This document shows, piece after piece, positions 35,870 to 44,065 of a DNA stretch of 64,000 bases; within the stretch, counting starts at the first letter, position 1, and every line of letters starts with the position of its first letter. A program made the position numbers and the translations under genes. Origin of the DNA: Tumebacillus_A lipolyticus (GTDB lineage: Bacteria; Bacillota; Bacilli; Tumebacillales; Tumebacillaceae); NCBI RefSeq assembly GCF_042682745.1, contig NZ_JBHUIO010000002.1:744001-808000 (forward strand). The letters are read 5' to 3'. The notes beneath the pieces are model-generated. The model did no database searches. It saw only the letters and a list, made by a program, of their open reading frames with translations, and was not told the origin of the DNA.

Positions 35870-37221
35870 TACAGGATCGCCTCCAGTCTTTCAGCCAACA
35901 GGTCAATGTCTTCTTTCGTGCGCAGCTCGGTGACTGCGATCAGCATGGCACCTTCGTATTCCGGATAGGTCGTTCCGAGATCGTAACCGCCGATGATCTT
36001 GGCTTCGAGCAACTTTTTGTTGACTTCCGCCACATCGCCTTCGATCTGGATGGCAAACTCGTTGAAAAACGGCGTGTTGTCAAACAGCGCTTTCACCTTC
36101 GGAATTGAGGTCAGGCGTTTGAACGCGTAGTGCGCTTTTTGCAGGTTGAGCTTCGCCACTTCTTGGAAGCCCTGCTTGCCCATATAGGAAGCGTAGACCG
36201 TTGCGGCCAGCGCGTTCAACGCTTGGTTGGAGCAGATGTTGGAAGACGCTTTTTCGCGACGGATGTGCTGTTCGCGCGCCTGGAGGGTCAGCACGAACGC
36301 CCGGCGTCCGTCGATGTCTGTCGTCTGCCCGACAACGCGCCCCGGGATGCGGCGCACTTGATCTTTTTTGACTGCCAGCATGCCGAGGTACGGACCGCCA
36401 TAGGAGATGCGATTGCCCATCGATTGGCCTTCGCCGACGACGATATCCGCATCGAACGTGCCCGGCGCTTCCAGCACGCCCATCGCGATCGGGTTGACCG
36501 AGACGACGAAGAGCGCTTTTTTGCTGTGTGCCAGCTCGCCGATCTTCTTCAGATCTTCGATGCCGCCGAAGAAGTTCGGATATTGAACGAAAACGCCTGC
36601 GACGCTATCGTCGAGCTTCGCTTCGAGATCGTTCAGGTCGATCAGGCCGTTCGCGCTGCCGACTTCGACCACTTCGATGTCTTGGCCGTAGGAATATGTT
36701 TTCAACACTTCGCGATATTCTGGATTGACAGAGCGCGCGACGAGCACTTTGCTTCTGCGCGTTGCCGCACAGGAGATGAACGCCGCTTCACCAAATGCGG
36801 TCGGAGCATCGTACATCGACGCGTTCGACACGTCCATGCCGGTCAGCTCGCAAACGATCGTCTGATATTCGAAGATCGCCTGCAGCGTGCCTTGGGAGAT
36901 CTCCGGTTGGTACGGCGTATAGGCGGTGAAGAACTCGGAGCGACCGATGATCGCTTCGACGACCGCCGGAATGTGATGCTGGTAGGCACCTGCGCCGAGG
37001 AAGTTGATATGCTCGTCCAAATTTTTATTCTTAGCAGCTAGTTCATTGAAATAGCGATATAGTTCGACCTCAGACAGTTCTTTAGGAATGTTGAGCTCGC
37101 GGTTTAGGCGTGCTTTTTCCGGGATGTCGGAGAAGAGGTCTTCCACCTTCTCGACGCCCAAAAAGTCGAGCATTTTTTTGCGATCAGCTTCCGTGCTTGG
37201 AATGTAACTGAACTTGTTCAC
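35869..37221 (-). CDS. gcvPA: glycine dehydrogenase (decarboxylating) subunit 1
   Basis: The product has 450 aa. It begins SYIPSTEADRKKMLDFLG, typical for the subunit, and has GAGAYQHHIPAVV and GRVVGQTTDIDGRRAFVLTL. It lacks the PLP lysine, which is in subunit 2. It lies 18 nt after gcvT under the same riboswitch. Confidence 0.97.
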   Translation of the reverse strand: MNKFSYIPSTEADRKKMLDFLGVEKVEDLFSDIPEKARLNRELNIPKELSEVELYRYFNELAAKNKNLDEHINFLGAGAYQHHIPAVVEAIIGRSEFFTAYTPYQPEISQGTLQAIFEYQTIVCELTGMDVSNASMYDAPTAFGEAAFISCAATRRSKVLVARSVNPEYREVLKTYSYGQDIEVVEVGSANGLIDLNDLEAKLDDSVAGVFVQYPNFFGGIEDLKKIGELAHSKKALFVVSVNPIAMGVLEAPGTFDADIVVGEGQSMGNRISYGGPYLGMLAVKKDQVRRIPGRVVGQTTDIDGRRAFVLTLQAREQHIRREKASSNICSNQALNALAATVYASYMGKQGFQEVAKLNLQKAHYAFKRLTSIPKVKALFDNTPFFNEFAIQIEGDVAEVNKKLLEAKIIGGYDLGTTYPEYEGAMLIAVTELRTKEDIDLLAERLEAIL

Positions 37222-37239
37222 TCAGGTTGGCCCCCCTTA

Positions 37240-38337
37240 TTACTTCTGACGCTTGTAGAACGGCGTTTTGATGAGTACCCCTTTGACTGGCTTGTTGCGG
37301 ATGATCACATCGATCTCTTGACCGATCGTCGCGAACTTCGCATCGATCAGCGCAAGGCCGATGTTTTTCTTCACGGTCGGTCCCATCGTGCCCGTGGTGA
37401 CCTCGCCGATCGTCTCGCCGTTCACCTGCACTTCATAGTGTGTGCGGGGGATTCCGCGCTCCAGCATCTCAAAGCCGACCAGCTTGCGGGAAAGGCCCGC
37501 TTCTTTCTGTTTCGCCAGCGCTTCACGACCGATAAAATCGCCCTTGTCGAGCTTGACGAAGAAGCCAAGCCCTGCTTCGAGCGGGGTGATCGTCTCCGAG
37601 AGCTCTTGACCGTACAGCGGCAGGCGCGCTTCAAATCGCAGGGTGTCGCGCGCGCCGAGGCCGATCGGCAACACGCCGTCCTCTTTGCCTGTCGCAAGGA
37701 TCGAATCCCACAGCTTCGCCACATCGCTGGCATCGCAATACAGCTCAAAACCGTCTTCGCCCGTGTACCCGGTGCGCGACACGAGACACTTCACCGAAGC
37801 GATCTCCACGCTGTCCAAGAACCAGAAGAATTTGATCTGCGACAGATCGGTCGATGTCATCTTCTGCAGCACCTGTTCAGCCAGCGGGCCTTGGAGTGCG
37901 AGCTGTGCGACAGCTGCGGAGATGTTCTCGATGCGAACGTCGCCAAAGGAGTTTTGCTTGAGCCATTCGTAGTCTTTCTCAGTGTTTGCAGCGTTGACGA
38001 CGATCAGATAGTTGTCGTCCCCTTTTTTGTAGACGATCAGGTCGTCGACGCAGCCGCCGTGCTCGTAGCAGATCGGGGAGTAGACCGCCTGGCCGTCCGC
38101 CAGCTTCGAAGCGTCGTTGGTGATCCACTTTTGAATGTTCGCCAGCGCATCAGCCCCGGTCACCGCCAGTTCGCCCATGTGGGAGACGTCGAACAGGCCA
38201 GCGCGAGTGCGCACCGCTTCATGCTCTTCTAAGATGCCGGAAAACTGGACAGGGAGCGCCCAGCCACCAAAATCGATGATCTTACCGTTATAGTTCGGAT
38301 AGACCTCGAACAACGGAGTTTTTTTCAAATGCTCCAC
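37240..38337 (-). CDS. gcvT: aminomethyltransferase, glycine cleavage T-protein
   Basis: The product has 365 aa. Folate-binding T-protein motifs are FGGWALPVQFSGILEEHEAVR, GLFDVSHMGE and RTGYTGEDGFELY. GTG 38337 is chosen because AAGGAGG lies 7 nt upstream; the frame extends into the riboswitch terminator region. It is the first gene after the glycine riboswitch and precedes gcvPA and gcvPB, the Bacillus order. gcvH and lpd are elsewhere. Confidence 0.96.
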   Translation of the reverse strand: MEHLKKTPLFEVYPNYNGKIIDFGGWALPVQFSGILEEHEAVRTRAGLFDVSHMGELAVTGADALANIQKWITNDASKLADGQAVYSPICYEHGGCVDDLIVYKKGDDNYLIVVNAANTEKDYEWLKQNSFGDVRIENISAAVAQLALQGPLAEQVLQKMTSTDLSQIKFFWFLDSVEIASVKCLVSRTGYTGEDGFELYCDASDVAKLWDSILATGKEDGVLPIGLGARDTLRFEARLPLYGQELSETITPLEAGLGFFVKLDKGDFIGREALAKQKEAGLSRKLVGFEMLERGIPRTHYEVQVNGETIGEVTTGTMGPTVKKNIGLALIDAKFATIGQEIDVIIRNKPVKGVLIKTPFYKRQK

Positions 38338-38369
38338 CAAAATACCTCCTTGGGAACGGATGATCAAAC

Positions 38370-38407
38370 AAAAAAGGAGACACGAATGCCCGTTGGCCCG
38401 GTCTCCT
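38370..38407 (-). terminator. riboswitch-controlled terminator before gcvT
   Basis: AGGAGAC pairs with GTCTCCT, followed on minus by TTTTTTG. Its 5' arm begins at the last bases of the second glycine aptamer, so ligand-stabilised aptamer folding can compete with it. Confidence 0.8.
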
Positions 38408-38600
38408 CTGTCCACTTAACCTGAGAGTTTTACACCTTGGGTGGCCGTCGACACGGCTCTCTCCAGAGTTGCGTCCCGCGACGGTACATTTGCCTGAGAG
38501 ATTCGCAGCCACCTGTGGGTTCAGGTGTTGCTTGCTCCTTCGGCGTCACATCCTGTTCGTCTTAAAAAACGAACATTGTGCACTCTCCCGCCAGCGATCA
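38405..38600 (-). promoter_or_regulatory. tandem glycine riboswitch
   Basis: Two aptamers are visible on the minus strand. Aptamer 1 runs from GCGGGAGAGTGC through GACGCCGAAGGAGCAAGC to GAATCTCTCAGGCAAA. Aptamer 2 runs from GGACGCAACTCTGGAGAGAG through CACCCAAGG to AAACTCTCAGG and GGACAGAG. These match the conserved cores of gcvT riboswitches. Glycine binding is expected to turn on the gcvT operon by preventing the terminator at 38370. Confidence 0.95.
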
Positions 38601-38628
38601 TTCGCTTTATGAGTTTGGTTACGCATCC

Positions 38629-38637
38629 ATCATATCA
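38629..38637 (-). promoter_or_regulatory. extended -10 promoter of the gcv operon
   Basis: TGATATGAT on the minus strand lies about 35 nt before aptamer 1. No consensus -35 is evident. Confidence 0.5.
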
Positions 38638-38726
38638 CAATCTCGCCAGTTTGGAACCGTCCCTCGAAAAATTTTCCCCGTTTCGGGTCATACTATCCGT
38701 ACACGCGATGACGGGGGTGGCATGGG

Positions 38727-40409
38727 TTGAAAAAAGCTCGCTTCATGCCGGAGCTTGAGTGGCAGGAAAGTCTGGTAGAGACGCTCTTTGCACGAGAGCA
38801 GCGAGGAGAATGGGACTCGTGGGAACTGTTTCGCTTGGCGCTGGAAGCGGAGCGAACGCGGGTGGTGCCCACATTCGATCAGTTGCTCTCGATCGAACAA
38901 CTGCCGGAGATCACCCCGTTTCCCCACCAGATTGAGACGGCAAAAAAGGTGTTGAACGAACTGCACGGCCGCGCGATTCTCGCCGACGAGGTCGGACTTG
39001 GCAAGACGATCGAAGCCGGGCTGATCTTAAAGGAATATCTGATCCGCGGGCTGGTCAAGAAGGTGCTGATCCTGGTGCCCTCTTCCTTGGTGCTCCAGTG
39101 GGTGCGCGAGCTCTCGGTCAAATTTAAAATTCAGGCGTGGGCGCAAAAAAACGCGTACAGCTGGACCGATTACGAGATTGTGGTCAGCTCGATCGACACG
39201 GCGAAGCGCGACCCGCACCGCGAGATCGTGCTCGCACAAGAATGGGATCTGGTGATCGTCGATGAAGCGCACAAGCTAAAAAATCGAAAGTCGAAAAACT
39301 GGGAGCTGATCAACAGCCTGCGGAAAAAATATCTGCTCTTGCTTACCGCAACGCCCGTTCAAAATGAGATGAAAGAGCTGTACAATCTGATCACCCTGCT
39401 CAAACCGGGTCAGCTCGGCTCGACGACCGACTATTCGAGCATGTTTATGGAGAATCGCCGCCTGCCCAAAAATCGCACCGAGCTGAAGCGAGCGCTCTCC
39501 GAAGTGATGATCCGCAACAAGCGATCTGAGGGCAGCGTGCAGTTCACCAATCGGATTGTCGAGCCGATCCTGTTGGAGCTCTCTGCCGATGAGCGAACCT
39601 TGTACGACAGCGTGAGCGAGTTTATCAAAGAACAGTATGAGGCGATCGAGCAGACCGGCAAAGGCAACGTGTTGCAGCTGATCACGCTGCAGAGGCAGAT
39701 CTGCTCCTCCCCCTATGCGGCGCTGGTGTCGTTAAAGTCGATGAAAGAACATCCGAAAACGCCTGCAGGGATCAGGGAGCGAGCCGAGCAGCTGTACGCG
39801 CTGGCCGAGCAGATTCCCGCCTACACCAAAGTGAACAAATGCCTGGAGCTGATTCAGCAGATCGAGGAAAAGGTGATCATCTTCACCGAGTATCGCGCCA
39901 CCCAAGATTTTATTTTGTACATGCTTCAGCAGCATGGTGTCAAGGCGGTCATGTTTCGCGGCGGCTTCAAGAAGAGCAAAAAAGATTGGATGACCGAGCT
40001 GTTTAAAAATCGTTTTCAGGTGCTGGTCGCCACCGAGGCGGGCGGCGAAGGGATCAACCTGCAATTTTGTCATCATGTGATCAACTTTGACCTGCCGTGG
40101 AATCCGATGCGGGTCGAGCAGCGGATCGGTCGCGTTCATCGCTTGGGGCAGACGAAAGATGTCAAAGTGTACAACCTGTCGACAAAAGGGACGATCGAAG
40201 AGCACATCGTCAACCTGCTGCACGAAAAGATCAACATGTTCGAGCTGGTGATCGGTGAATTGGATCTGATCTTAGGCAATCTGAAAGTCGGTCGACAGTT
40301 CGACCATGACATGATGGACCTTTTTGTGAAAGGCGCTTCTCAAGATGAGATGAAAGCGAAGTATGATGAGTTGGGCGAAAAGCTAAAAGATGCTTCGCTC
40401 AACGCCTAG
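38727..40409 (+). CDS. yqhH: SNF2-family DEAD/DEAH-like helicase, YqhH
   Basis: The product has 560 aa. Motif I is DEVGLGKTIEAGL, motif II VDEAHKLKN, motif III LLTATPVQN, and the C-terminal lobe has FTEYRATQDF, ATEAGGEGINLQF and RIGRVHRLGQ (motifs V-VI). It is a double-stranded DNA translocase fold of the RapA/HepA branch; the cellular role is unknown. The start is TTG 38727 with GGGGGTGG upstream; an ATG six codons later is possible. It is divergent from gcvT, as in B. subtilis. Confidence 0.92.
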   Translation: MKKARFMPELEWQESLVETLFAREQRGEWDSWELFRLALEAERTRVVPTFDQLLSIEQLPEITPFPHQIETAKKVLNELHGRAILADEVGLGKTIEAGLILKEYLIRGLVKKVLILVPSSLVLQWVRELSVKFKIQAWAQKNAYSWTDYEIVVSSIDTAKRDPHREIVLAQEWDLVIVDEAHKLKNRKSKNWELINSLRKKYLLLLTATPVQNEMKELYNLITLLKPGQLGSTTDYSSMFMENRRLPKNRTELKRALSEVMIRNKRSEGSVQFTNRIVEPILLELSADERTLYDSVSEFIKEQYEAIEQTGKGNVLQLITLQRQICSSPYAALVSLKSMKEHPKTPAGIRERAEQLYALAEQIPAYTKVNKCLELIQQIEEKVIIFTEYRATQDFILYMLQQHGVKAVMFRGGFKKSKKDWMTELFKNRFQVLVATEAGGEGINLQFCHHVINFDLPWNPMRVEQRIGRVHRLGQTKDVKVYNLSTKGTIEEHIVNLLHEKINMFELVIGELDLILGNLKVGRQFDHDMMDLFVKGASQDEMKAKYDELGEKLKDASLNA

Positions 40410-40433
40410 AAGCGGACAGGAGGTAGCCTGCGA

Positions 40434-41306
40434 ATGGAAAACAAGCGGGAGATTCAAGATTTTTGCAGGCGATTCTTTGCGGCGGTAGACGCGCCCACCC
40501 TGATCGATCAAACCGATTTTCTCCAGGTTGAGCTGCCGCGGGAGATCGACAAGCAGCTGACCGACCGGCCCTATTACTGGATGTATGTCGAAGCGACCGG
40601 ACAGCAGGTGCCCAACACGGTGCTCTCCCTCTCCTTCGATCGGTCTGTCGCGGTCGAGGGAATCGAGAAGATCGAATATGTGACGCTCGGAAGCTTTCGG
40701 CTGAACAAGATGATCGAAACGGCGCAAAAGCGAGGTCGGGTGACGCGCGCCTATCAACAGGTGAGCGCGAAGCGGCTCTCCCCCTATCTGCTGACGACGT
40801 TTAAGATCTCCTTTCTCGCCGATCGGCGGCGAGATGAGATGGTCTCCTATGGCGTTCATCTCGGCCATGGGTCGGTCGAAGCCGATTTTTACCCGCGCAT
40901 CGAGAGTTTGACCTTCGGGGAACAACCCTGCTCAGCCGCGCAGGTGGAACGTTCGGCGCTTTCGCTCGCAGAGGGCTACCAGCTGTTAAAAGCGAACATC
41001 ACCTCGGAGATTGCCGCACTCGATCACTCCTGGGCGGAGGATGCGGACGCCCATCTCGCCGAGGAGCTCGAACAGCTGGAAACCTACTATCACTCCCTCG
41101 GGCTCATCCATGCGGACGAACGCGCCACCGATGAGGAGCGATCCCAAAAGGCAACTCTGTACGCGGCTGAGCGAGATCTGCGCATCTCCGAATTGAAGTG
41201 GAGGTGCGCCCCGCGCATTCAGATCGAACCGTTTCATTTTGCAGTGCTCTACGTGGCGGAGGAAGCGCTGCGGATGACGAGCAGCGGAAAGCGGCTGTCG
41301 ATATAG
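40434..41306 (+). CDS. yqhG: YqhG family protein
   Basis: The product has 290 aa. It begins QDFCRRFFAAV and continues with a QVELPREIDKQLTDRPYYWM region that matches YqhG as I recall it. It follows yqhH by 24 nt with AGGAGG before the ATG, as in B. subtilis. No catalytic motif is obvious. Its last 58 nt overlap the end of the convergent gene at 41249. Confidence 0.85.
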   Translation: MENKREIQDFCRRFFAAVDAPTLIDQTDFLQVELPREIDKQLTDRPYYWMYVEATGQQVPNTVLSLSFDRSVAVEGIEKIEYVTLGSFRLNKMIETAQKRGRVTRAYQQVSAKRLSPYLLTTFKISFLADRRRDEMVSYGVHLGHGSVEADFYPRIESLTFGEQPCSAAQVERSALSLAEGYQLLKANITSEIAALDHSWAEDADAHLAEELEQLETYYHSLGLIHADERATDEERSQKATLYAAERDLRISELKWRCAPRIQIEPFHFAVLYVAEEALRMTSSGKRLSI

Positions 41307-42202
41307 ACCGTTGCGCCCGCTTTGGCAAACGGATCTCGAACTGCTAGGTAGCGATCGTCGCCTTGGCTGATCACAGCCATCACTTGCAGACTGACATACA
41401 GCTTGTTAGGGATCGGATCGAAGACCAGAAAAGCAGGATTGGCAAACGAATCAGCTCTGGAGAACTCTCGCAAGGTGAAAACGTCTGCCCCGCGCACCAG
41501 ATCGAGCTTGTGTTGACCGTAACGCCCCACTGCGTACAGCGCATCCAACTCAGGATCAGAAGGGCTGGCCACCTTGCGCTCTACCGCCCCGTCCCCCACG
41601 TTCCCGTTCGTCCCGTTCGTCCCGTTCGTCCCGTTCGTCCCGGTCGTCCCGGTCAGTTTCGGCACCAGCTCTTCGAGCTTCCCTCCCGCATGCGTCTCGC
41701 CGGTGAAAAGGTTGTAGAGCTGTGCTGTGGAATCGGCAGCGCGAAACGAGACGAGATGCAGCGTCGGGCCCGCATACAGGTACTGTTCACCCGCGAGCTT
41801 TCCGCGCAGTTTTTCCGGCAGTTCAGGCACCGCTCCTCGACTCCACTCGTACAAAGTCACCCCGTCTGGCGAAGTGACCACATATCCGCTCGCTCGATCA
41901 TCAAGCTGAACGCTCCAGAGGATGGCGACCGCCGTGCCGCTCCGGTTCTCCAGCTGACGAACTCGCGTGGCAGAGGCGCCTGCCCATTCGTGAAAATCGC
42001 CGAGCTTCGCCAGCCGCTGCAACAGCGGTGTGATATCTGGAGCGGAACGCACATCGTCCGAGATACTGCCAACCTGTGGTAGCAGTTGCATCCGTTCGAT
42101 CGAAGACCCATCAAAGTTAGCTTGCAAGGCGACCGCGTGTGCGGTGACAGAGCTGCTGCAGAGCAGGATCGCCAAGCTGGCAAAACGCATCATCCGTCGC
42201 AT
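41249..42202 (-). CDS. exported protein with short collagen-like tract, unknown
   Basis: The product has 317 aa. A signal peptide (MRRMMRFASLAILLCSSSVTAHA) is followed by a region with YVVTSPDGVTLYEWSRG and, near residues 184-200, a Gly-Thr-Asn triplet repeat resembling collagen Gly-X-Y. The C-terminal part contains FLVFDPIPNKLYVSLQVMAV-like strands. AGGAG lies 9 nt before ATG 42202. I do not recognise the family. The 3' end overlaps yqhG convergently. Confidence 0.75.
   Translation of the reverse strand: MRRMMRFASLAILLCSSSVTAHAVALQANFDGSSIERMQLLPQVGSISDDVRSAPDITPLLQRLAKLGDFHEWAGASATRVRQLENRSGTAVAILWSVQLDDRASGYVVTSPDGVTLYEWSRGAVPELPEKLRGKLAGEQYLYAGPTLHLVSFRAADSTAQLYNLFTGETHAGGKLEELVPKLTGTTGTNGTNGTNGTNGNVGDGAVERKVASPSDPELDALYAVGRYGQHKLDLVRGADVFTLREFSRADSFANPAFLVFDPIPNKLYVSLQVMAVISQGDDRYLAVRDPFAKAGATVYIDSRFPLLVIRSASSAT
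41606..41650 (+). repeat. tandem 9-bp repeat
   Basis: The unit GTTCGTCCC occurs four times perfectly (41606-41641), followed by a variant GGTCGTCCC. It encodes Thr-Asn-Gly on the minus strand. Copy changes would stay in frame. Confidence 0.95.
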
Positions 42203-42333
42203 TCGACATCGCTCCTAACGGTATCATTTTCATCCTGTCGGTTTGTCACTAGCGTATCGTGTCAGGATTGCGATGTCTGTTAGAACCTGTCGGACAGCTC
42301 CACATATTTTCCAGCAAAAAACGACCCAGCAAG

Positions 42334-42367
42334 CAAAAAAACGACCCTCCAATTGGAGAGTCGTTTT
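42334..42367 (-). terminator. terminator of the phnD-like gene
   Basis: AAAACGACtCTCC pairs with GGAGgGTCGTTTT across AATT; the minus tail is TTTTTTTG. Confidence 0.9.
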
Positions 42368-42382
42368 CTGTGCGAATCGGTC

Positions 42383-43288
42383 CTACTTCGGTTCGAGACC
42401 CATAGTTTCGACCGCTTTACGAACCGGATCGAAGTTTTTGTCATCAGACGGAACGAGGTTGTCGAAGGAGTAGATCTCTTTCCCGATCTTTTTGCCTTCA
42501 TCCGTTTTCATGATCTTCATGAATGCATCAGCAACTTTTTTGTTGAACTCATCGGAGAAGCCGTTGCGGATAGAAACGGTGTCGTTCGGGATCTTATCAG
42601 AGTATGCGAACGGAACGAGCTTTTCTTTTACATCCGGAACTTCTTTGAGGATCGTGTCACGAGCATCTTCGAAGACGGTCGCTACGTCCACATCGCCGCG
42701 GAGCAATGCCATCATCGCTTTGTCATGGCCGCCTGCCAGCGTCGGTTTAACATCCGTTTCCGGGTTGAGTTTCAAATCTTTCATCATAACAGCCGGGTAG
42801 ATATAGCCTGCTGCGGAAGATGCATCGACAAATGCAACTTTTTTGCCTTTGATATCTTCAAGCTTGTTGATATCTTTGTTGTCTGCACGCTTCACGAACA
42901 TCGCGCGGTAGTAGTCAGCGCCGTTACGTTCAGTTTGAAGCAGAACTTTAACCGCTTTTTTCTTGTCATGTGCGAATACATAGTTGATCGGGTTGAGGAA
43001 ACCAACGTCAACTTTCTTCGCAGCCATACCTTCAACAAGGCCGTTGAAGTTGGTGGTGACTTGAACTTCTACCGGAATCCCCAGCTCTTTGGAGAGCAGG
43101 TCGCCAAGCGGTTTTGCTTTTGCGGACAGGTTTTCCGCGTTTTGCGACGGGATGAAACCTACGGTCAGCTTCTCCGGATCTTTTTCGGGCGTATTCGCGT
43201 CGCCGCCCTTTTTGTCATCGCTGCCACAACCTACGAGAGTCGCTGCCAAAGCGAGAGTCATACCAACTGCAAAAGTCTTTTTGAACAT
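42383..43288 (-). CDS. PhnD-type phosphate/phosphite/phosphonate-binding lipoprotein
   Basis: The product has 301 aa. A lipoprotein signal ends in LVGC (lipobox), followed by a linker rich in D, K and G. The mature part has LTVGFIPSQNAENLSAKAKPL, VDVGFLNPINYVFA and FVDASSAAGYIYPAVMM, typical of PhnD. ATG 43288 is chosen (GGGGGAAAA upstream). No PhnC ATPase or PhnE permease lies nearby and terminators flank it, so it is an orphan binding protein here. Ligand specificity is unknown. Confidence 0.88.
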   Translation of the reverse strand: MFKKTFAVGMTLALAATLVGCGSDDKKGGDANTPEKDPEKLTVGFIPSQNAENLSAKAKPLGDLLSKELGIPVEVQVTTNFNGLVEGMAAKKVDVGFLNPINYVFAHDKKKAVKVLLQTERNGADYYRAMFVKRADNKDINKLEDIKGKKVAFVDASSAAGYIYPAVMMKDLKLNPETDVKPTLAGGHDKAMMALLRGDVDVATVFEDARDTILKEVPDVKEKLVPFAYSDKIPNDTVSIRNGFSDEFNKKVADAFMKIMKTDEGKKIGKEIYSFDNLVPSDDKNFDPVRKAVETMGLEPK

Positions 43289-43344
43289 TCGTTTTTCCCC
43301 CAAATGTGTTAAATGGATACATTAATTGGGCAATTGCCATGATC

Positions 43345-43353
43345 AGTATAGCA
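43345..43353 (-). promoter_or_regulatory. possible extended -10 promoter of the phnD-like gene
   Basis: TGCTATACT on the minus strand lies about 57 nt before the ATG; no clear -35 is seen. Confidence 0.4.
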
Positions 43354-43447
43354 CATTTGCCCGAGAAAGAAATATCGGTTTTTTGTAGAATATGTTAGCA
43401 TTCGCTACAAAACGTCAACAAAAGATTCATTAGACTAGCAATCTCTG

Positions 43448-43957
43448 CTATTTTCTCCTGTTCGCTCGCTCCTGCACCTGCGCAAGCAGTTCTTCCACCT
43501 CTTGATTGGCTTCGCGCAACCGCTCCAACTGCTTCATTTTCAGCTGGTCGAGCTCTGCCGTCAGCAAGCGCAATCGCTTGAGGTCACGGTTGATGCGCGC
43601 CGCATGAATGCTCTTTTTCAGCCGATCCCCTTGCTCTTGCAACAAATTCGCTTCGCTTCGCTTGCGATCAAATGTTGCGAACTGCTGCTCCAATCCGGCG
43701 GTCAGCTTTCGATCATTCGCCTTGCGGAGCAGTTGACGCAGTTCATAGCTCTGATCGTTGATCTGATGCTTCAGAATCCGGATCGTTTGCTCCTTTTGCT
43801 TGATCATGCGGAGCTGCCCGCGATATTCGGTCAGTTCGGCTGTCACTTTCTGTGCCGCATCGGTCGTATCCAAGCTGTTTGTGGCCGCTGCGGAAGATGG
43901 GAGCAACGCGGTCAGCAAAAACAAAGTCAGCGCTGTTTTTCGCATCCGCTTCAACAT
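43448..43957 (-). CDS. exported coiled-coil protein, unknown
   Basis: The product has 169 aa. An N-terminal signal (about 1-25, ending SSAAA) precedes a nearly continuous charged coiled coil (about 35-165) with many Lys, Arg, Glu and Leu. AGGTGAT lies 8 nt before ATG. Separate from its neighbours; no enzymatic motif. It could be a cell-wall associated or sporulation protein, but nothing shows this. Confidence 0.7.
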   Translation of the reverse strand: MLKRMRKTALTLFLLTALLPSSAAATNSLDTTDAAQKVTAELTEYRGQLRMIKQKEQTIRILKHQINDQSYELRQLLRKANDRKLTAGLEQQFATFDRKRSEANLLQEQGDRLKKSIHAARINRDLKRLRLLTAELDQLKMKQLERLREANQEVEELLAQVQERANRRK

Positions 43958-44019
43958 CGGTGCCGATCACCTCAAAGCTAGTATTCGCATTCCTCCAACC
44001 TCCTATAAGGTTCTTCAAA

Positions 44020-44054
44020 TAAAAAGAAGAGGGGCGCATTCTCCCCTCTTCTTT
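44020..44054 (-). terminator. terminator of dnaI
   Basis: AAGAAGAGGGG pairs with CCCCTCTTCTT; minus tail TTTTTATTTG. Confidence 0.9.
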
Positions 44055-44065
44055 GGAAAACAGAC

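Noticed and set aside
34472..35968. 498-aa plus-strand ORF.
   Set aside because: It is the exact antisense of gcvPB; its His/Arg/Gln-rich protein is typical of reverse-frame shadows in this GC-rich sequence.
41600..41655. Short tandem repeat considered as a CRISPR-like or regulatory array.
   Set aside because: Units are 9 bp without spacers and lie in frame within a coding sequence.
42353..43312. 319-aa plus-strand ORF opposite the phnD-like gene.
   Set aside because: Cys/Phe/His-rich shadow with no family motif; the minus-strand lipoprotein is clear.
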